NCBI GenBank assembly: GCA_011049715.1
Contig: DRHF01000163.1
Span: 1-35,649 of the forward strand
Origin: Desulfobacterales bacterium
Lineage (GTDB): Bacteria; Desulfobacterota; Desulfobacteria; Desulfobacterales; UBA2156
DNA: 35,649 nucleotides
Direction: 5' to 3'
Positions 7,395 through 17,000 of the stretch are shown in pieces. A program made the translations under genes and the position numbers. Within the stretch, counting starts at the first letter, position 1, and every line of letters starts with the position of its first letter. The notes under the pieces were generated by a model. The model did no database searches and was not told where the DNA came from. It saw nothing but the letters and a program-made list of their open reading frames with translations.

Positions 7395-8686
7395 TTTGAC
7401 GTAACCCTACCCGGTACTTGCCGAATTTTCCGTGGCGCTGCCCACCACATGCCGCCACATCCAAGGGCGCAAATGACTATTGCCAATATAAACGCACTTT
7501 TGTAACTCTTGGTGAGTTCAAAAACCCAACCGCCCAGCCAAGGACCTATTGATCCTCCGACGGCAAAGCTGAACCACACAAAACCGATGATCGCCCCTGC
7601 CTTTGGCCCCTGAAAAATATCAGTGGTTGCCGCCGCTATGGGTGGAGTGGTCATTCCAATGCCAAAACCAACCGCTGCGGCATAGTAATATAGCATCCAT
7701 GGTTGCGTATTATCTTTTATAAACATTAACATCAATATTCCCGAAATAATAAAGACTGCGCCTATGGTCAAAGTGGGCTCGCGTCCGATTCGATCAGAAA
7801 TAAGGGCAATCAGACACCCCAAAGAAAAAAAGGCTCCGAAAAGAGACAAAACCGAAGAAGCGTAGATCATAGAATAGCCCATATCCATGGCAAAAACGAT
7901 ATGATGAGTCACCACAATATGCTGTGTTATGCCCCACAGACAGAACGTTGAAAGAGACAACATCCAGAAAGGCCTTGTCTTAACCGCCTTTGACAGCGTC
8001 CAATCTATAGTTACCCAGGGTTGGTCCTTGATCAACGGCGCCTCCGTCTCTTTGTCTCGGTAAGGGCCTTTATCCTCTGACGTGCCATCGACAAAAAGAC
8101 CCTTATCCCTGGGGTGGTACCGTACGATAAAGATTATTAGAGGTAACATACACCCAATAACAATAGCTGCTTCAATCAGAAACGTGTTTCGCCAATCCAA
8201 ATTATCAATCAGAAATGCGATTCCCGGATAGGAGATAAAAGACCCACCAACGCCAAAAAACAGGATCGAAAAAGCCAACCCCCGTCTTTTCTCAAACCAA
8301 TTCCTCAAAACGGCGGTAAATGGAACCGCACCCGTCAGTGAAAGCCCTACTCCCGTTGTGACGCCAAAACTCAAATAAAAATGCCAAGGCTCATTTCCCA
8401 GTCCAGATAAAACCAACCCCAAGCTTAGCAGTATTGTTCCAAGGGCCATGGTTTTGCGTGGGCCTATCCGATCTACCAAGGAACCAGCAATAGGGGCTGC
8501 CAGACCATAAGTCAAAAAGTGGATGGAAAATATACCGGCGGTCAGGTCTCTGGGCCATTGAAACTCTTCAAGGAGTGAGGGAAAAATAACAGAAAAAGAA
8601 TATCGAGATCCGTAACCAAGCGCATATGATACAATGCCGGCAGCGACTATAATCCATCCGTAATAGATATAGGGGTGTTTCCTCAT
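7349..8686 (-). CDS. MFS transporter (monocarboxylate / oxalate-formate-like)
   Basis: A 445-residue protein with 12 predicted membrane helices. The N-terminus YYGWIIVAAGIVSYALGYG and the following PSLLEEFQW are typical of MFS proteins of the monocarboxylate/OFA type. The MFS loop 2-3 motif appears as GSLVDRIGPRKT, with a second-half counterpart LISDRIGREPT. A charged loop of about 35 residues joins the two halves. The likely role is uptake or exchange of a small organic acid across the inner membrane; the substrate cannot be read. The last 20 or so residues (VTSKKTTGSRKRGTP) are hydrophilic and encoded over a REP-like repeat, so the ancestral stop was probably earlier. The gene stands alone, with no operon partner. 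Confidence 0.85.
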   Translation of the reverse strand: MRKHPYIYYGWIIVAAGIVSYALGYGSRYSFSVIFPSLLEEFQWPRDLTAGIFSIHFLTYGLAAPIAGSLVDRIGPRKTMALGTILLSLGLVLSGLGNEPWHFYLSFGVTTGVGLSLTGAVPFTAVLRNWFEKRRGLAFSILFFGVGGSFISYPGIAFLIDNLDWRNTFLIEAAIVIGCMLPLIIFIVRYHPRDKGLFVDGTSEDKGPYRDKETEAPLIKDQPWVTIDWTLSKAVKTRPFWMLSLSTFCLWGITQHIVVTHHIVFAMDMGYSMIYASSVLSLFGAFFSLGCLIALISDRIGREPTLTIGAVFIISGILMLMFIKDNTQPWMLYYYAAAVGFGIGMTTPPIAAATTDIFQGPKAGAIIGFVWFSFAVGGSIGPWLGGWVFELTKSYKSAFILAIVICALGCGGMWWAAPRKIRQVPGRVTSKKTTGSRKRGTPVRI

Positions 8687-8948
8687 TTGACCATCAGTGC
8701 TCCCATATGGAGGAAAAATCCTGTCCTAAAAGACAGTTTTCTTCATGTTTAATAAAATCCAGCTACCCGGGATTCCAAAAGGCGGCAGAATATAGCATGA
8801 CGATTTCAATCTTTCAACTCAGTCATTATTTGATAAGAAGTTCCTTGGGTATCTGGGCAAAGCGGCTTAACGGTTTTCAATCCGGATTCATACCTACTGC
8901 CTGATGACTATTTATTATAATCTTCTTGTCTAAACGCCTGATCCAAAT
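8687..8948. other. Intergenic sequence without a supported gene
   Basis: The stretch upstream of the MFS gene up to the second RAYT remnant holds only short overlapping frames with no ribosome-binding site or family resemblance. Promoter elements for the MFS gene must lie here but none is clear. Confidence 0.4.
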
Positions 8949-9287
8949 CGGAGTCGATCCATCCAGTGGATCAACGTCAGCTATGCCACCTATTTCAATC
9001 GTAAGCGGGAACGACGAGGACATCTTTTCCGGGGCCGTTTTAAGTCAATTTTGATCGATGCCGATGAATATCTGAAGCACCTGTCCCGATACATCCACTT
9101 AAATCCGGTTCAGGCGAAAATGGTTGATCGGATAAGAAGGGGAACGGCCTTCAATATTTCAATTACTCTGCAGTCACGCAATCGGGATCTTTTCTTCACT
9201 TCGACCCCGACCACAGGATTTGCGCATTGCTTTAACAGGCTACGGGGAATGCGCTTGCTGTTTAGGTTCAATATGGTAATTCCCTGA
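8949..9287 (+). pseudogene. Fragment of a second RAYT/Y1 transposase
   Basis: From about 8949 to 9131 the plus strand encodes the middle of a RAYT protein: SRSIQWINVSYATYFN, GHLFRGRFKSILIDADEYL and LSRYIHLNPVQAKMVDR. The N-terminal half with the HUH nuclease motif is missing; a TAA at 8931 closes the frame. After 9131 the frame stays open to 9287, but the residues no longer resemble the family. The remnant is of the DADEYLKHLSRYIHLNP subtype and differs from the one near 2000, so they are independent relics. The bases from 9288 to 9403 hold nothing I can identify. Confidence 0.75.
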
Positions 9288-9403
9288 TAACCTCGCAAGC
9301 GCTATTGCCATGACATAAAAAGATAATAAAGTCTATGAGTTTCGGAAGTTACATAGGGGTGCGATTAAGGAAAGGGGTAATCTTATGCGTTGGGGTTAAT
9401 ATG

Positions 9404-9946
9404 TCATAACCAAAACTGTGGATATCTCCGACTTTTGGGGATATTGTTCACAAGGAGTGCAACAATCAACATAATAACCGCTCCTAGACCAGCAGGTATG
9501 ACAGCATAAAGATATCCAAGGTCATGAATTTTCTGGCTTCCAATTACCGCAATCAATGCCGTAGCCCCTCCTGGAGGATGAAGGGTTTTTGTGACATGCA
9601 TAATAGCGATGGCAGTTGCAACTGCAATTGCCGCGGAAAACCAGATATAACCATTAAATAGCTGATAAGCGGCAACTCCTACTATAGCCGAAAAAATATG
9701 GCCACCTATTAAGTTTCTAGGTTGAGCCAAAGGGTTTCCTATCGCCCCGTAAATAAGAACTGCTGAAGCCCCAAAAGAACCTATTATCATGAATAGATCC
9801 GTATGACCAAGGATGTTGTAATGAGCATATGCAACAAATGAGATGCCTAAAAAAGCGCCGAGCCAGGAGCAAATAACTTCAAATAAACTCACCATCGGCG
9901 GGCTTTTTTTTGGGCCCTTCATTTTATAAAAGTAGTTCGCTAACAT
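9404..9946 (-). CDS. HPP family integral membrane protein
   Basis: A 180-residue membrane protein with several hydrophobic segments. The family signature is the HPP-containing block KTLHPPGGATALIAV (about 115-130), preceded by GSFGASAVLIYG and NPLAQPRNLIGGH, both conserved in HPP proteins. Characterised plant and cyanobacterial HPP proteins have been linked to nitrite transport, so a nitrogen-oxyanion role is possible, and the ammonium channel next door fits that. The first ATG (9946) has an AAAGGA only two bases away, which is unusually close; an ATG eight codons later lacks a Shine-Dalgarno sequence. It probably has its own transcript, because 266 bases and a hairpin separate it from the Amt gene upstream. 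Confidence 0.88.
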   Translation of the reverse strand: MLANYFYKMKGPKKSPPMVSLFEVICSWLGAFLGISFVAYAHYNILGHTDLFMIIGSFGASAVLIYGAIGNPLAQPRNLIGGHIFSAIVGVAAYQLFNGYIWFSAAIAVATAIAIMHVTKTLHPPGGATALIAVIGSQKIHDLGYLYAVIPAGLGAVIMLIVALLVNNIPKSRRYPQFWL

Positions 9947-10164
9947 TTTCCTTTACCCATAAAAACAATAGCGATACCTCTATCTCGTTTCCCTGTCTGA
10001 CTCTCAGACGGCCGCTAAGAACCTGAGCGATCTAACCCACTTCTTTAAGGAATTTCCTGAAAAGGATGAGAGGTAGTAAAAATAACCGCTGGCTCTTTGC
10101 AGCAATGGGCTTAACCATTCAAATGTATCAACTCATCGCATATCGAAAAGTTAAATCAACTTGG

Positions 10165-10186
10165 AAAATCCAAGGGGAAGCCTTGG
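10165..10186 (-). terminator. Candidate terminator after the ammonium channel gene
   Basis: CCAAGG and CCTTGG (10170-10175 and 10181-10186) form a 6-bp stem with a 5-nt loop. On the minus strand it is followed by ATTTT. It lies 27 bases past the Amt stop. The stem is short, so confidence is moderate. Confidence 0.4.
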
Positions 10187-10212
10187 GACAAACTCCCCGA
10201 CCCCTCAATTAA

Positions 10213-11421
10213 TTAAATTGCCTCTTCGTACGCAGTTTCACCATGCAAGGATTCATCAAGCTCCATCTCTTCGGATTCTGTGGTTTTCACCGGGGTAATC
10301 TTGTTGATGATCCAGAGCATTCCGTAAGTAAAAACGAATGCATATGCCGAAGAGATAAGAATACCAAGACACTGAAGACCAAAGAACTTGGCGTTACCTC
10401 CAAATATCAAACCGGTCTGACCGTTGATCATTTCATGGGCCAGAAGGCCGAGCATGATTGTTCCTAAAGCACCGCCGACACCGTGTACACCCCATACATC
10501 CAGGGCGTCATCCCAACCGAGCTTGTTCTTCAGGCTGACCGCAGCATAGCAGATCACACCGGCTAAAACTCCAATGAAAGCCGCGCTACCCGGGGTAACA
10601 AAACCTGCCGCCGGAGTGATAGTTGCAAGACCGGCAACAGCACCGGTAAGAAGTCCCACAAATCTCGGTTTCTTTGTCTGGAACCATTCTACTGTCATCC
10701 AGGCAATTGCGGCACAGGAAGCGGCGATATCGGTATTGATAAAAGCGGTAACAGTAACACTGTCAACCTTCAGCTGACTACCGGCATTGAAACCATACCA
10801 TCCGAACCAAAGAAGGCCGGTACCCAAGGCGACCAACGGAATGCTGTGGGGTACATCATCACCTTTACGTCTACGGCCAACAAACAGGACTGAAGCCAAC
10901 GCCGCCATACCCGCGGTATTATGAACCACGATACCACCGGCAAAGTCTTTGATACCCCATTTTGCAAAAAGCCCGCCGCCCCATACCATGTGGACAAAGG
11001 GGAAATATACCAGGATCAACCAGGCAATGAGAAACATCAGGTAAGCGGGGAAACGGATACGGTTGGCGAATGCACCGGTAATCAATGCAGGGGTTATAAT
11101 TGCGAACATCATCTGATAAGCGAAGAACAGGTATTCCGGGATCGCACCGTCGCCAAATGGTGTATTCAGATCAACACCGCGAAGAAAAGCCTTTCCAAAA
11201 TCGCCGATAATGCCGCCTTCACCGCCACTGAAAGATAGTGAGTATCCAAAAGCGAACCAGATAATCGTCGTAATACCCAAAGAGACAAAACTCTGGGTCA
11301 TGATGGAAAGAACATTTCTACGGCCCACCAGACCACCATAGAAAAATGCCAGGCCGGGAGTCATGAGCATCACCAAGCTCGTAGCCAGCAACATAAAACC
11401 AGTATGACCGGTATCAAACAT
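10213..11421 (-). CDS. amt: Ammonium channel Amt
   Basis: A 402-residue Amt/Mep/Rh channel. It starts at MFDTGHTGFMLLATSLVML, with LMTPGLAFFYGGLVGRRNVL in the first helices. Both pore histidines are visible in VVHNTAGMAALAS and DVWGVHGVGGALGT; these form the twin-His pair that conducts ammonia or ammonium across the inner membrane. The gate and aromatic residues around FVHMVWGGG are also present. The start at 11421 was chosen because GGAGG lies 8 bases upstream; the frame extends to a TTG at 11436, but that overlaps the ribosome-binding site. Amt genes usually sit beside a glnK PII gene, and none is present here. The two-component genes lie just upstream in the same direction, 233 bases away, and may control it. 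Confidence 0.95.
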   Translation of the reverse strand: MFDTGHTGFMLLATSLVMLMTPGLAFFYGGLVGRRNVLSIMTQSFVSLGITTIIWFAFGYSLSFSGGEGGIIGDFGKAFLRGVDLNTPFGDGAIPEYLFFAYQMMFAIITPALITGAFANRIRFPAYLMFLIAWLILVYFPFVHMVWGGGLFAKWGIKDFAGGIVVHNTAGMAALASVLFVGRRRKGDDVPHSIPLVALGTGLLWFGWYGFNAGSQLKVDSVTVTAFINTDIAASCAAIAWMTVEWFQTKKPRFVGLLTGAVAGLATITPAAGFVTPGSAAFIGVLAGVICYAAVSLKNKLGWDDALDVWGVHGVGGALGTIMLGLLAHEMINGQTGLIFGGNAKFFGLQCLGILISSAYAFVFTYGMLWIINKITPVKTTESEEMELDESLHGETAYEEAI

Positions 11422-11536
11422 GTATCTATCCTCCAAAATATGATGAAAAAATGTCCGCTTGAGCAGACTTTACCGAACGCTCACAATAGAGGAATCAACA
11501 CGTTGAAACAATCGGGGGATGCCTGAAAATGGCTAA

Positions 11537-11610
11537 GGGAAACCCTATTTATCAGAGGGGGGGATTTTCCTGGTTTTTGAGGTAATGGGTTCCCTACTAT
11601 GGGAAACCGT
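11537..11610. promoter_or_regulatory. Repeated GGGAAACC boxes upstream of amt
   Basis: The same core gggaaacc occurs at 11537-11544 and 11601-11608, in the same orientation and 64 bases apart. The second copy also forms an imperfect dyad with ggttccc at 11588-11594. Both lie between the response-regulator stop and the amt ribosome-binding site, where an operator would be expected. I found no good sigma-54 -24/-12 element. Binding by the adjacent regulator is a guess from position. Confidence 0.3.
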
Positions 11611-11654
11611 AAGGAGGGGAACAAACAAAGGTTGAGAATTTAATCAAATAAAGG

Positions 11655-12305
11655 TCATCTCAGTTGAGTCAAACCTTCACGAATAGCATACTTGGTCAAC
11701 TCAGCGACATTGTGAATGTTCAGTTTATCCATGATCTGTCTGCGATGGGACTCGATTGTCTTGATACTGAGGAAAAGATCTTTTGCAATTTCTTTTGTAG
11801 CTTTTCCTTCGGCAATCAACTGGAGCACCTGCCGTTCACGTGTGCTCAGAATTGCAAAAACGGATGATCCTTCCTGTTTTGAGAGATGGATGAAATCTTT
11901 AATGACGATACCGGTAATTGCAGGACTTAATACAATCTGATCTTTTGCGACAGCCAGGATAAAACGCTTCAACTCTTCAAAAGGAGAATCTTTCAACAAA
12001 TATGCCTTCGCACCGGCTTTCAAGGATTCGATGACAAATTGACGGTCAGAATGCATGGAAAGAATTATTACCTTAATTTCGGGATTGACTTCACGGATTT
12101 TCCAGGTCGCTTCCACACCATTCAACTGCGGCATGGAAATATCCATGATAATGATATCCGGTTTCAGTTCTTTTGCGAGACGAACCGTCTCAAGGCCATC
12201 CTCTGCCTCTCCAACGACCTCCATCCCCTCCTCCCGGTTAATAAGGGGACGAATACCATCACGAAACATCACATGATCATCCGCAAGAAGAATTCTCAAC
12301 CTCAT
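11655..12305 (-). CDS. NarL/FixJ-type response regulator
   Basis: A 216-residue protein with an N-terminal receiver domain (acidic pair Asp9-Asp10, phospho-acceptor Asp55 in IIIMDISMPQLNG, switch Ser in ILSMHSD, Lys in AYLLKDSPFE). A linker leads to a C-terminal LuxR helix-turn-helix (LSTRERQVLQLIAEGKATKE, SIKTIESHRRQIMDKL). It is a DNA-binding transcription factor activated by phosphorylation. The kinase gene ends only 5 bases upstream, so the two form a pair and probably an operon. An AGGT about 8 bases before the ATG supports the start. The amt gene lies downstream and is a plausible target, but nothing in the sequence proves this. Confidence 0.93.
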   Translation of the reverse strand: MRLRILLADDHVMFRDGIRPLINREEGMEVVGEAEDGLETVRLAKELKPDIIIMDISMPQLNGVEATWKIREVNPEIKVIILSMHSDRQFVIESLKAGAKAYLLKDSPFEELKRFILAVAKDQIVLSPAITGIVIKDFIHLSKQEGSSVFAILSTRERQVLQLIAEGKATKEIAKDLFLSIKTIESHRRQIMDKLNIHNVAELTKYAIREGLTQLR

Positions 12306-12310
12306 CTTTA

Positions 12311-13648
12311 TTACCTGTCAGAATCCAGCGTTGTCTTTAAAATTGCTTTCGTTCCCCAATTTAACCTGGAATGCAGGATCATTTCTCCGCCGAGATGTTT
12401 CAACCGTTCCTTGATGCTGAACAAACCAAACCCTTTTTCTTCTACTGCAGCTCCTTCAATTTCGGCAACGTCGAAGCCGATACCGTTATCCGCTACCTCT
12501 ATGATGAGATGTTTATCTTCAGAGTAGACAGTAATTTTTACCAGGTTGGCATTTGAATATTTTGCTGCATTAACCAGCAATTCCCTGACACACTTAAAAA
12601 GCATTACCCTTAAATCAATCCGGATATAACCAACGTTCCCTCTTTCAATAACAGTTACATTTAAATCATGTTTTTTCTTGAACCGTTCCGCAATCCACCT
12701 TAAGGCCGGGACCATCCCCAACTCATATAGCACCGGAGAGCTTATTTCAAAAGTTAATGAGCGGGTTGAATTGATGGTTTTCTCCAAAAGCTTCGTTATT
12801 GCCGAGATATTTTTGTGAAATCCGCTGAATATGGTATCACCCTGGAGATCCAAAATTTTCGATCTGATTAGAGCCAAAGATTGACCTATCTGGTCATGTA
12901 AATCGGAAGCGATTACGCGCCGCTCACGCTCTTCTGTCAATGTCAATTCATTTGTCAGTTGTATTAATTGTTGACGATGTTTCGCGATCTCTTCTCTGCT
13001 TTTACGGTGTTTTTCTATCTCGGATTGTAAGGCAACATTTGCGGCAAGTAATTCCGCGGTTCGTTTTGCAACTCGTTCTTCCAGCCGGGCATGAGCCCTT
13101 TGAAGCGCCCTGTAATCGACTTTCCTCTGAAGATAAGCCCGTAAGGTTTCTGTCAAGGTGTCTATGAGATGTCGCTCTTCCAGGAGAAAAGGACCTTCAT
13201 AATCTTCGTGCCTGCTTTCGAGGTAATAGATTTCGATACATCCAGGTTTGCCAGATCTTAATTTAAACGATGCTGCTTGCCGCCAGAGAGTCTCTTTGAA
13301 GGATGATGTTTGATAAAAATCAGCCCCAAATGAAATACGCGCTACAGTAATATCGGGGAATTGCCATCCTGCAGGAAGAATATTTGCAATTTGCTGGATT
13401 AGCTCTCCTTCAGATTTATTTTCGTCCTTAAGAATACGAACGGTCTTATGCAGTACGGAAAGCTCTTTTTCCCGTTCTTCGAGTTTACGGAGAACATTAT
13501 TACCCCGATGCAAGGTACCTCCCAAAACTGGGCCTCTTGGTGTGTTATCAACCTGCTTACCCGATACTCCTCTGAGATCTCCGCCTAGAAATATCGCCAT
13601 TTCATGGCCCAGGTTTTTATGCCGCCTTTTTTCAAGAGCCTGGTCCAT
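12311..13648 (-). CDS. Sensor histidine kinase (HisKA_3 type), partner of the adjacent regulator
   Basis: A 445-residue kinase without membrane helices, so probably cytosolic. The N-terminal region holds a short coil, then a GAF-like sensing region (about 75-180, including ITVARISFGADFY and PGCIEIYYLE). A long coiled coil (about 185-245) leads to the dimerisation/phosphotransfer box with the phospho-His in ASDLHDQIGQ (near residue 250). The ATPase domain shows the N box ELLVNAAKYSNA, the G1 box VADNGIGFD and the G2 box EKGFGLFSIKERL. This is the NarX/UhpB-like class that pairs with NarL-type regulators, as found here. The signal sensed is not visible. The first 45 residues are odd (Gly-rich, no clear ribosome-binding site at 13648), so the true start could be later. 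Confidence 0.9.
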   Translation of the reverse strand: MDQALEKRRHKNLGHEMAIFLGGDLRGVSGKQVDNTPRGPVLGGTLHRGNNVLRKLEEREKELSVLHKTVRILKDENKSEGELIQQIANILPAGWQFPDITVARISFGADFYQTSSFKETLWRQAASFKLRSGKPGCIEIYYLESRHEDYEGPFLLEERHLIDTLTETLRAYLQRKVDYRALQRAHARLEERVAKRTAELLAANVALQSEIEKHRKSREEIAKHRQQLIQLTNELTLTEERERRVIASDLHDQIGQSLALIRSKILDLQGDTIFSGFHKNISAITKLLEKTINSTRSLTFEISSPVLYELGMVPALRWIAERFKKKHDLNVTVIERGNVGYIRIDLRVMLFKCVRELLVNAAKYSNANLVKITVYSEDKHLIIEVADNGIGFDVAEIEGAAVEEKGFGLFSIKERLKHLGGEMILHSRLNWGTKAILKTTLDSDR

Positions 13649-13687
13649 GCTATAGTTGAGTTGATAAAAAGTCCCTTTTTTGACCGA

Positions 13688-13716
13688 AGCATATGGAATT
13701 TTCCGTCGTGCGTCAA
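13688..13716 (-). promoter_or_regulatory. Sigma-70-type promoter for the two-component operon
   Basis: On the minus strand TTGACG (13716-13711) and TATGCT (13693-13688) are separated by exactly 17 bases, and the kinase ATG follows about 40 bases later. An 8-bp AACCGGTT palindrome lies just upstream of the -35 box and could be an operator. Found by reading only. Confidence 0.5.
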
Positions 13717-13888
13717 TAATGAACCGGTTTCATAATATTGTGAAGGGGGCATGATTATTTACGAAAACATATGGATCCCAAAATAATTTCTCCAATTGAT
13801 CGCTCCCAGAGAATCACTTTTCAGTCCGATCTTGTTTTGACTGCAAAAGAAAAATTTATTGCTGGAAAACCACCGTTTTGTAATTTAA

Positions 13889-14003
13889 ACTCAAGTTTCG
13901 CACCTGGTATTTTAAGGAAAGTTGCATCAGGCATAGGGTAGAAATTTTATTTACCCCACACCAGATGCGGCACCGTGCCCCATTGGGGGTGCGAAACTTG
14001 AGT
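13889..14003. mobile_element. 115-bp MITE-like element with perfect 16-bp terminal inverted repeats
   Basis: The left end actcaagtttcgcacc (13889-13904) is exactly inverted at 13988-14003. The interior has no gene. Both flanks carry ttgtaattt (13878-13886 and 14010-14018), a possible but offset target duplication. The interior stretch 13957-13974 and the terminal repeat both recur at 27580-27612. It lies between the kinase start and the uvrA stop. It probably derives from an insertion sequence with the same ends, whose identity I cannot tell. Confidence 0.65.
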
Positions 14004-14043
14004 AATAAGTTGTAATTTGGTGTGATTTTGGAAAAGGGTAATC

Positions 14044-17000
14044 CTAAGCGTTCAGATATTTTTTAAGGTATCTGGCGGTATGTGATCCATTTTGAGAGGC
14101 GATCAGTTCAAGGGGTGAACCGGTTGCCACCACTTCTCCGCCCTGATCGCCGCCTTCCGGACCGAGGTCGATGATATAATCGGCCTCTTTGATGATCTCC
14201 ATGTTGTGTTCGATCACAGCGATGGTGTTTCCCTGATCCACCAGGGCCTGCAGTACATTCAGCAAATTTTCCACGTCCGCCAAGTGAAGGCCGGTGGTCG
14301 GTTCATCCAGAATGTAAAAGGTGTGGCCCCTACAGGATCTTGAGAGCTCTTCCGCCAGCTTGATCCGCTGGGCTTCACCTCCTGACAACGTGGGGCTCGC
14401 CTGCCCCAGACAGAGATAACCGAGCCCGATATCGCAGACCAGCCGGACCGCCCTTTGAATGGATGGAATAGCACTGAAAAAGGTGGCCGCCTCATCAAAA
14501 GTAAAGTTCAGGATCTCTGAGATATTTTTCCCTTTGTAGGTGATGTCCAGAGTCTCCTGGTTAAATCTCATTTCGTTGCATGTTTCACAGCGGACATAGA
14601 CGTCGGGCAAAAAGCTCATGGCCACTTTAAAGGCGCCGTGACCCTTGCAGGATTCACATCGGCCTCCAGAGGTGTTGAAAGAAAATCGTCCCGGTTGATA
14701 TCCCCTTGCCCGGGCACTGGGGGTCATGGCAAAAAGCTTTCGAATGTGCCCCAGGAAACCGATGTATGAGGCGGGCACCGAGCGCGGGGTGCGGCCGATG
14801 GGACTGTGATCCACCTCCAATACCCTGTCAAGGCTTTGCCACCCTTTGATCCCTTTGCATCTTTTCACCCTGGTTTTTTGTTTGTTAAGGCGATTGTGCA
14901 GCGTTTTGTAGACGGTTTCTTTAAGAAGGGTCGATTTGCCGGAGCCCGAAACGCCGGTGATGCAGATGAATGTACCCAGAGGAAATTCCACATCGATGTC
15001 CTTAAGATTGTTCTCGACAGCGCCGATGACTTTGAGGCGAGCTCGTTTGCGGTATGGCCGAAGAGGAGAGTAAATCTTATGGGAATTTCCATTAAAAGAT
15101 GCCCCGGTAACCGAGGCAGGGATTCTTTGCAGATCGGCAAGGGTTCCTGAAGCGACTACCCGGCCTCCTTTTTGACCGGCGCCCGGGCCCAGATCGATGA
15201 TATGATCCGCTTCGCGAATGGTCTCTTCATCGTGTTCCACCACCACAAGGGAGTTCCCTCGCTTTCTTAACTCTTTCAGCGCGTCCAGTAGCATTCGGTT
15301 ATCCCGGGCATGGAGCCCGATGGTCGGTTCATCCAAAATGTAGCAGACCCCGGTCAAGTTGGAGCCGAGCTGTGCCGCCAGACGGAGTCGATGGGCTTCA
15401 CCCCCGGAAAGGGTGTTGCCGCTTCGACTCAAAGAGAGATAGGACAACCCGAGCCGATGCAAAAAGGAGAGCCGTGTCATAATTTCAGCCATAATCGGCT
15501 TGGCAACAGGGAGTTCATGTCTGGCAAAAGATATTCCTTTGAATATTTCAAGCAGACGGGCGGCCGGTTGTTGAACCACATCATAGATGGAAAGCCCGTT
15601 GATTTTGACCGATAGGGCTTCCGGTTTTAGCCGGCTGCCGCCGCACGCCGGACAGGTCTTTGATCGATCTGTTTTAAAATCACCCAATTGCCCCAGCCCG
15701 TCACATAAGGTACAGGCCCCATGCGGGCTGTTAAAGGAAAAGAGACGGGGATCCAGATCGGGAAGGCCGATCCCGCAGGCCGGACAGACCCCTTTGAGGC
15801 TAAAAATTTCCTCATGACCCTTATCATCCAGGACGATAAGACTGCCGCCGCCTTCCTCAAGTGTCCGGGGTACCAGATCCCGGGAGCGTTTCCCGGTAAA
15901 TCTTCCCACCACCAGCTCGATGGTGTGCTCGTGAAAACGGCTCAGGGACATCCCCTCCCGAAGCGCTGTGATCTCACCATCGATGCGTGCCTCGCTGAAT
16001 CCTTTAAGAAGGGCCTTTGTGAAAATCTCCTTATGAAACCCTTTGCGACCGGATACCTTTGGGGCCAGAATCCGTGGATGTTTGCCCCGATACCGCTTTT
16101 GAATCTGCTGCACAATTTCATCCATGGTTTGAGTGGTCAATCGCCGGTTACACCCCGGACAGTGCCGGCGGCCGAGTTTGCTGTAGAGAAGTCGCAGAAA
16201 ATGATAGATTTCCGTGAGGGTGGCGACGGTGGAGCGTCGGCTTCTGTGGCTGATCCGTTGCTGGATGGCCACGGTTGCGGGGAGGCCCAAAACTGCGTCC
16301 ACATCCGGTCGCTCCAGGATTTTCACATACTGCCGAACATAGGGAGCGAGAGTCTCCAGATAGCGGCGTTGACCCTCGGCAAACAGAATGTCGTAGGCAA
16401 GGGTCGATTTGCCTGACCCTGAAACGCCGGTGATCACCACCAGTTTCTGCCGGGGAATCGACAGACTCAGGTCCTTTAAATTGTTCTCTCTGGCTCCCTT
16501 GATGCTGATTTTGGATGAGAGATTCGAACGGCTTTTGGGAACCTTTTTCGAACGGCGTTTTTGGGGTCGAAGGCGGCCTTTGGATGAGAGATATTTTTTC
16601 AAAAATTTGCCTGTGTGGGACCCGGCATATCCGGCCACTTTTTCCGGCGGACCTGAAACCACCACCTCGCCGCCTGCATCTCCACCCTCAGGCCCCAGAT
16701 CGATCACCCAATCGGCTGCCTTCACAACGTCCATGTTGTGTTCGATGATCAGCACCGAGTTGCCCTGATCGACAACCCGTTGGAGCGCTGTCAGAAGCAT
16801 GTTGATATCCTCAAAGTGCAGACCGGTGGTCGGTTCATCAAATATGAAAAGCTGCGGACCGCCGTTTCCACCCTTCAGGTAACGCGATAACTTCAAGCGC
16901 TGAGCCTCTCCTCCGGACAGGGTGTTTATCGGCTGACCCAGCCGCATATAACCCAGACCGACATCCGGAAGGGGCTTTAGGACATCTATGATCGGGGGAT

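Noticed and set aside
8707-8904. 65-aa plus-strand frame upstream of the MFS gene
   Set aside because: No Shine-Dalgarno, no family resemblance, ordinary length for a chance frame.
11421-11655. Sigma-54 promoter for amt
   Set aside because: GG and GC dinucleotides at the required 10-base spacing were sought on the minus strand and not found in a credible context.
15721-16416. Plus-strand 231-aa frame within uvrA
   Set aside because: Opposite-strand shadow of a GC-biased codon pattern in a clearly real gene; no start signal or family.
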